Shown one piece after another: positions 59,686 through 64,000 of a DNA stretch of 64,000 bases. The position numbers and the translations under genes are program-made. The notes beneath the pieces are model-generated. The model made no database searches. It was not told the DNA's origin and was given only the letters and a program-made list of their open reading frames with translations. The stretch lies in assembly GCF_026242045.1 (NCBI RefSeq), contig NZ_JAPJDO010000004.1, forward strand, positions 1 to 64,000, given 5' to 3'. Source of the stretch: Mycobacterium pinniadriaticum (GTDB lineage: Bacteria; Actinomycetota; Actinomycetes; Mycobacteriales; Mycobacteriaceae). Numbering within the stretch: position 1 is the stretch's first letter; every line of letters starts with the position of its first letter.

Positions 59686-60791
59686 GGGTGCCTCTCTGGT
59701 AGTAGTTCGGGCCGGTCGGGTGCCGACTCGCGGGAAATGGGTTTGCTGGGATCAGGACAGTTGAAAGCCGTTGTCGGGCCGCATACTCCGCCGTTGCGCC
59801 ATTCCCGCTCGATGAACGGGCGCGGCATCGGTCCGGAATGCAGGGCATAGAACGAGTACGGAATGTTGAAGGCGATCAGGATGGCCAGCTGGCAGTAGCC
59901 GGCGATGGCGCAGAACCGCGCGAAGGTCTTGACGCCTTCGCGCTTGAAATGAAGTTTGTCGATACCGCGCTCGGGCCATGACCGGCCCTTGTCGTCGCGG
60001 AAGAAATGCATGCAGCTGAGGATGATGAAAGTTCCCGGCCAGCTGAGCATCTCGTAGAGCGGCCACTGATGGTCGGTGCCCGCGAACAGCGTCAGCGAGG
60101 GGATCGTCGACGAGTAGCTGATCAGCCCGGTCCTGGTCATGATCAGCTCGACAACGATGTCACCGATGACCATGACACCGAACGTCTGCGCGATCAATCG
60201 GAACACGCTGCGAGATGGGTCTTTCCGGCGCTGGTAGCTCATGTACCGGGATCCGGCGTAGCCGGACATCGCGCACATCCACAAGTACGCGGTGAAGTAC
60301 ACCATCGGCACCGGGATCAGCGCAGCGTTGCCTGAGCTCCAGCCCGGGATGTGCGGCAGCCAGCTGCCGAAGTTGACGAATGTGGTCGCGTACTGGAATT
60401 GGTAGGTGATCCAGTTGATCCAGGGCTCCTGGAAGAACATCAGCCAGCCGGCGAGGAAGAACAGGCCGTCGAAGCTGAAACGTCCGGTTTTCAGTTTCGG
60501 CCCGATGACGAAGTGCCAGAGGATCCAGCCGGTGATGATGATCCCGAAGACCACCTCGACGCCACGGACCAAGATCACGTACCAGGTGGGTTCCTGGCCC
60601 CTACCGAGGGAATTGGGTGTGAAGTCCCCACTGACGACCCACATCGTCCAGCAGTAGGCGATCAACGCCAGCCATGCGGCGCCGTGCCCGATCCAGATTC
60701 GAGACCACATCCGCTGGGTCTGCGCGGGGTCCACAGCGAGCTGTTCAACCGGACCCGTCGGCAGCGTCGTTAACGGACGTTTATCCGGCAT
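59682..60791 (-). CDS. AveC-family membrane protein 4
   Basis: A 369-residue member and first gene of the 12-gene minus-strand run. It shares FFQEPWINW, VELIMTRTGLISYS, TLFAGTDHQWPLYE, and FFRDDKGRSWPERG with the other copies. The C-terminal tail ends with NCPDPSKPIS, recalling the CPGP tails. Three palindromes lie 21-80 bases upstream, shared with the divergent TetR gene at 60889. Confidence 0.8.
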   Translation of the reverse strand: MPDKRPLTTLPTGPVEQLAVDPAQTQRMWSRIWIGHGAAWLALIAYCWTMWVVSGDFTPNSLGRGQEPTWYVILVRGVEVVFGIIITGWILWHFVIGPKLKTGRFSFDGLFFLAGWLMFFQEPWINWITYQFQYATTFVNFGSWLPHIPGWSSGNAALIPVPMVYFTAYLWMCAMSGYAGSRYMSYQRRKDPSRSVFRLIAQTFGVMVIGDIVVELIMTRTGLISYSSTIPSLTLFAGTDHQWPLYEMLSWPGTFIILSCMHFFRDDKGRSWPERGIDKLHFKREGVKTFARFCAIAGYCQLAILIAFNIPYSFYALHSGPMPRPFIEREWRNGGVCGPTTAFNCPDPSKPISRESAPDRPELLPERHP

Positions 60792-60811
60792 GTGATGACG
60801 ATAACACCGCT

Positions 60812-60871
60812 ATCTGTTCAAAAACAGATGTTCCTCTGTTTAGAGACAGATATCTGTTCACGAACAGATAT
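60812..60871. promoter_or_regulatory. Cluster of three ATCTGTTC-type palindromes
   Basis: Site 1 (60812-60829): arms ATCTGTT and AACAGAT. Site 2 (60835-60850): arms TCTGT and ACAGA. Site 3 (60850-60871): perfect 10-base arms ATATCTGTTC and GAACAGATAT around AC. They fill the gap between AveC-family gene 4 and the TetR gene, and are most likely its operators. Confidence 0.75.
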
Positions 60872-60888
60872 CGTGTAGTATCCTCGTC

Positions 60889-61521
60889 GTGGTCAGCACC
60901 GTGAAGCGGCAACCCAAGACCAACAGGGAACGGGTCGAGGAGTCCACCGTGGCGCTGCTGGCATCGGCAATCGAGCTGTTCGCGCGCCAAGGCTACGAAC
61001 GCACGACGGCCGCCGAGATCGGTACGAACGCCGGCTTCAGCCGCAACATGGTCCGCGATCGTTACGGGTCCAAAGATGCCCTGCTGCAGACGGTTTTCGA
61101 GGAGTTCGCCCGCCAGCTGTTGCCCGCGGTGCGCGGCGAACGCATCGGCACCGGCCTTGACCATGTTCTGGGGCAGGTCGACGATCTGCTCAATGCCGTC
61201 GAGCGCGAGCCGGAAACCATGCGCGCGATGATCGTGCTGACCTTTGAAACACCTGGCCCGTTGCAGACCTTCGCCGGCTGGTTCGACCGGTTGATCGCCG
61301 ACTACGAATCAGAACTGGCCGCACACCTGGCCGCGGGCCAGGTTGATGGTTCTGTTCGGGACGACCTCGATCCGGCGCGTGAGGCAGAGGTGTTCGTGTC
61401 GTATGCGATCGGACTCTGCTTCCGGTCGGCCTTGCGGCGCGACGCCTATGACTTCCCAGGGGAGATCCGGTCCTTCCGAAACCGGATCGCGATGCAGTAC
61501 GGCACCGCGCGGCGCAGCTGA
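60889..61521 (+). CDS. TetR-family regulator of the 12-gene run (inferred)
   Basis: A 210-residue regulator. The helix-turn-helix is at about residues 22-66 (LLASAIELFARQGYERTTAAEIGTNAG, then SRNMVRDRYGSKDALL). GTG 60889 is used as start, with GTG 60901 as alternative. No ribosome site is visible and TAGTAT lies 7-13 bases upstream, so the transcript may be leaderless. Three palindromes directly upstream suggest control of itself and of the divergent AveC-led run. Confidence 0.86.
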   Translation: MVSTVKRQPKTNRERVEESTVALLASAIELFARQGYERTTAAEIGTNAGFSRNMVRDRYGSKDALLQTVFEEFARQLLPAVRGERIGTGLDHVLGQVDDLLNAVEREPETMRAMIVLTFETPGPLQTFAGWFDRLIADYESELAAHLAAGQVDGSVRDDLDPAREAEVFVSYAIGLCFRSALRRDAYDFPGEIRSFRNRIAMQYGTARRS

Positions 61522-61540
61522 AGGCCCTCACCAGAATTGC

Positions 61541-61552
61541 AAACGCTCGTTT
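61541..61552. promoter_or_regulatory. AAACG-CT-CGTTT palindrome
   Basis: Perfect 5-base arms, 44 bases before ATG 61597. It resembles the TAACG-NN-CGTTA sites at 46298 and 17665. Confidence 0.4.
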
Positions 61553-61596
61553 ACACCAGCTGGTAGCCTCCCGTTACCGATTCTCTGGGGGTGCCA

Positions 61597-62634
61597 ATGT
61601 CGCAGTTGAACAGTCGCGTCGGGGTCTCCCTGCCGATGCTCAATCAGCCCTACGACCGTTACCCCGAACTCGCCGCGCTCGCCGACGACGCCGGCTTCGA
61701 CTCGCTGTGGGACTACGAGTTCTTCCGCAATCCCTTCATCACCCATGCGCTCAATGCCAAGGCGACCTCCCGTATCCAACTCGCAACGGGCATCGCGACG
61801 GCCTCCAGTCGTACGCCGTTCGAGATGGCCAACGCCGCGGCCGATATCGACGAAATTTCCGGTGGACGAACCATCCTCGGCATGAGCACAGGGGGAGCCG
61901 GCTGGACCGATGTCTACAACGGCGCTGATATCAGCCACCCGCTGCCCCGGATGAGGGAGTACATCGACGCGGTACGCAAAGTGTGGCGGCACTTCGAGAC
62001 CGGCGAGCCGATCGAGCACGACGGGCGCTTCCTTTCGTTGGCGCAGCCGCCTTTCAACCCGTGGGGTGGGCGCACACTGGTGCGACCGCGGATCCCGATC
62101 TATCTCGGGTCACTCAAGCCCGCGATGTTGCAGATGGCCGGTGAAGTGGCCGACGGGGTACTCGGGTACCTCAACACGCCACGCTTCGTCACCGAACACG
62201 TACGTCCCAACATCGCTGCCGGAGCCCTCAAGGCCGGTCGAAATCCCGCCGACATCGATATCGCATCACTGATTCTGTGCAGCGTGTCCGAGGACCGGGA
62301 ACAGGCGCGGCGGATCGCGCGGATCAACGTCGGGAACTACGTGGCATTCCCGGTGAGTTCCACGGTGATCGAATTCATGGGGCTACAGGATGATCGCGAC
62401 GCTGTGGTCCACGCCCTGTTCACCGAGGGGCCCGCAGCTCTGGAAATGGCCACATCGGACGCGTTGCTGGACACATTCGCGATCAGTGGAACACCCGACG
62501 AAGCTCGTGAGCAGTTCGCCCGATTCGACGGGCTCCTCGAACACGTCGTCCTGCACACGCCGTACGTGCCGCCGATCACCGGCGCCGAAAGCGATGCCGC
62601 CTTCCGCAATATGGTCGCGGCCTTCGCTCGCTGA
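61597..62634 (+). CDS. LLM-class flavin/F420-dependent oxidoreductase
   Basis: A 345-residue luciferase-like protein with a TIM-barrel fold. It begins RVGVSLPMLNQPYDRYPELAALADDAGFDSLWDYEF, has ATGIATASSRTPFEMA and GRTILGMSTGGAGWTD, and later PIYLGSLKPAMLQMAGEVADGV, all typical of mycobacterial F420-dependent members. The substrate is unknown. ATG 61597 is chosen over GTG 61591 because of the spacing from the G-rich site. It ends 4 bases from the convergent TetR gene. Confidence 0.88.
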   Translation: MSQLNSRVGVSLPMLNQPYDRYPELAALADDAGFDSLWDYEFFRNPFITHALNAKATSRIQLATGIATASSRTPFEMANAAADIDEISGGRTILGMSTGGAGWTDVYNGADISHPLPRMREYIDAVRKVWRHFETGEPIEHDGRFLSLAQPPFNPWGGRTLVRPRIPIYLGSLKPAMLQMAGEVADGVLGYLNTPRFVTEHVRPNIAAGALKAGRNPADIDIASLILCSVSEDREQARRIARINVGNYVAFPVSSTVIEFMGLQDDRDAVVHALFTEGPAALEMATSDALLDTFAISGTPDEAREQFARFDGLLEHVVLHTPYVPPITGAESDAAFRNMVAAFAR

Positions 62635-62638
62635 CCAT

Positions 62639-63262
62639 TCAGCTGGCGGCCGCCGCGCGCAACGACGCGAGGGTAGTGGCCGGAACACCGGTCTCGATCA
62701 TGGCAAACGCCGATTCGGCGAGTTCGCCGACATCGTTTCCGGACTCGATCGTCGCGTGCAGGACTGCCCGCAGCGCGGAGACCATCGCCGAAGCCAGCAC
62801 CTGAACACGCATGTGCGTCTCGGCATCGTCGGGCAGCCCGGTGGCGAAATACCCCTTGAGAATCTCCTCGAACTCGTAGGCGATCTCCAGATAGCGCCTA
62901 CGTGGAGCGGGTTCGGTGAACCACAGCCGCATGCAGGTGACGCGCAGATCGGTGTCGAAGGTATCGAAAAACACCCTCAGTTGTGTGATGACCGCGATGC
63001 GGGCGACCGCCCACCGGTCGGCAGTGGCACTTGCGCCATGTAAGGCATCACGCAGGCCGGCGACCACCTCGCGTGCCCCGGGGAACAGGACGTCGTCCTT
63101 GGTGCCGAAGTACCTGTTGAACGTGCTGCGCGAACACATCGACGCGTCGGCGATTTCCTCGACACCGACTGTGTCATAACTCCGTTCGACGAACAGCTTG
63201 ATAGCGCTGCGCACAATCGTCGCGCGCAACGCTGCCTTCTTGCGTTCCCTCAAGTCCGCCAT
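62639..63262 (-). CDS. TetR-family regulator
   Basis: A 207-residue regulator from ATG 63262 (GTG 63268 is possible). The helix-turn-helix is at about residues 10-55 (ALRATIVRSAIKLFVERSYDTVGVEEIADAS, then SRSTFNRYFGTKDDVLF). It is divergent from member L at 63374; the gap carries a half-conserved GTCTCA site and is otherwise plain. Confidence 0.87.
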   Translation of the reverse strand: MADLRERKKAALRATIVRSAIKLFVERSYDTVGVEEIADASMCSRSTFNRYFGTKDDVLFPGAREVVAGLRDALHGASATADRWAVARIAVITQLRVFFDTFDTDLRVTCMRLWFTEPAPRRRYLEIAYEFEEILKGYFATGLPDDAETHMRVQVLASAMVSALRAVLHATIESGNDVGELAESAFAMIETGVPATTLASLRAAAAS

Positions 63263-63306
63263 CACCACGCAGTATAGAGCAGGGTCCTAATTGACCCATC
63301 AAATTT

Positions 63307-63323
63307 ATTGACGCAGCGTCTCA
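63307..63323. promoter_or_regulatory. Half-conserved GTCTCA operator before member L
   Basis: Reads ATTGAC-GCAGC-GTCTCA followed by AAATAATC, 50 bases before ATG 63374. Right half and flank match the window-wide motif. Confidence 0.4.
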
Positions 63324-63373
63324 AATAATCTAGCGTCGCAGCGAACGCTCGCCGGAGAGGAAAGTGGCTATCG

Positions 63374-64000
63374 ATGAACGCGCGTAGTCAACGCATCTGC
63401 GCCTGGGCCGGTCCGGCCTGTGCGGTGACCTGGGTGGTGGGATTCTTCCTCCTGGCAGGCTTCATCCCACCGCCGTCGCCGAGCCTCGACGCCACCGCCA
63501 TCGCCCAGATGTTCAACGACCACGGCAACCGGATCCGGGCCGGACTGATCGTCGTCGGGTTCGGGGGCGCGATCTATTGCCCGTGGGCCGCGGCAATCAG
63601 TGTGCAGCTCAAGCGGATCGAAGGCCGGTTCTCGCCGATGGCCTACACCCAGCTCGGCATGGGGTCGGTGTTCGTGCTGATCTTCATCGTGCCGGTGATG
63701 ATGTGGCAGGCGGCGGCGTTCCGCCCGATGGAGAACATCGAGATCACCCACCGTTTCAACGATATGGCGTGGATGTTGTTCATCGGGCCGGTCTGCACCA
63801 TCTTCGTCCAGGGGATGGCGATCACGATCGCCGTACTGTCCGACAAATCGGCCAAGCCAGTACTGCCCCGGTGGCTCGGCTGGTTCAACCTGTGGGCGCA
63901 GATCATCTACCTACCCGGAATTCTGATCCCGTTCTTCAAGTCCGGCCCGCTGGCCTGGAATGGCATGCTCGCCTTCTGGATTCCGGTGGTGGTCTTCACC
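63374..64000 (+). CDS. Six-helix membrane protein, family member L (runs off the window)
   Basis: The first 209 residues are visible from ATG 63374, with GGAGAGG upstream. Landmarks: FIPPPSPSLDATA, QLKRIEGRFSP, WQAAAFRPMENIEI, NDMAWMLF, PRWLGWFNLW, and GPLAWNGMLAFW. About 30-50 residues are missing at the C-terminus, judging by the other members. It is the twelfth copy in the window, and further copies or partners may lie beyond the edge. Confidence 0.83.
   Translation, partial: MNARSQRICAWAGPACAVTWVVGFFLLAGFIPPPSPSLDATAIAQMFNDHGNRIRAGLIVVGFGGAIYCPWAAAISVQLKRIEGRFSPMAYTQLGMGSVFVLIFIVPVMMWQAAAFRPMENIEITHRFNDMAWMLFIGPVCTIFVQGMAITIAVLSDKSAKPVLPRWLGWFNLWAQIIYLPGILIPFFKSGPLAWNGMLAFWIPVVVFT

Noticed and set aside
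60771..60782. TAACGGACGTTT resembling the TAACG-type palindrome
   Set aside because: It is inside the first codons of AveC-family gene 4, with one mismatch, so it may be chance.
63017..63029. AGTGGCACTTG sequence resembling the operator at 37690
   Set aside because: It lies well inside the coding region of the TetR gene at 62639 and only one half is conserved.

Overview
The window looks like chromosomal DNA of a fast-growing mycobacterium (Mycobacterium/Mycolicibacterium) or a close actinobacterial relative. The evidence is high GC with GTG/ATG starts and frequent 4-base ATGA/GTGA overlaps, thirteen TetR regulators, a mycofactocin-type SDR, a P450 with a 3Fe-4S ferredoxin, an F420-type LLM oxidoreductase, many acyl-CoA dehydrogenases and crotonases, and four AveC-family membrane proteins. 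The species was not determined. I saw no tRNA, rRNA or CRISPR.

Layout. (1) 1-779: end of an IS3-like element inserted in a rhodanese gene. (2) 1036-23874: lipid-oxidation half. It has TetR regulators, a Baeyer-Villiger-type monooxygenase, a P450-ferredoxin-aldehyde dehydrogenase-racemase operon, acyl-CoA dehydrogenases, crotonases, a thiolase, a thioesterase and two SDRs. Together these suit oxidation, epimerisation and beta-oxidation of a methyl-branched, isoprenoid- or sterol-like chain. (3) 24020-46217: membrane half. It holds many copies of one undescribed six-helix membrane family, two gene pairs resembling norE/norF (COX subunit III-like and IV-like), a norQ/norD-like AAA+/VWA pair, three AveC-family proteins, a CrtI-like FAD enzyme and eight TetR regulators. 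(4) 46333-60791: a flavin oxidase, then a tight 12-gene minus-strand run that mixes an AveC-family protein, flavin oxidases and six-helix membrane proteins with an acyl-CoA ligase, two acyl-CoA dehydrogenases, a crotonase and a kinase-like protein. (5) 60889-64000: TetR, LLM oxidoreductase, TetR and a twelfth member of the six-helix family running off the edge.

How they may work together (inference). The 12-gene run places the membrane proteins and the acyl-CoA enzymes in one transcription unit, and a repeated palindrome (TGAGAC-N5-GTCTCA) lies before lipid genes and before membrane genes alike. The simplest reading is one regulon for capture, membrane-level modification and degradation of a hydrophobic substrate. 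The substrate is not identifiable from sequence alone.

The best candidate for an undescribed system is the set of the 12-member membrane family, the AveC-family proteins, the norEFQD-like genes without norCB, and the CrtI-like/amine-oxidase-like flavoenzymes, each with local TetR operators that can be seen in the DNA.
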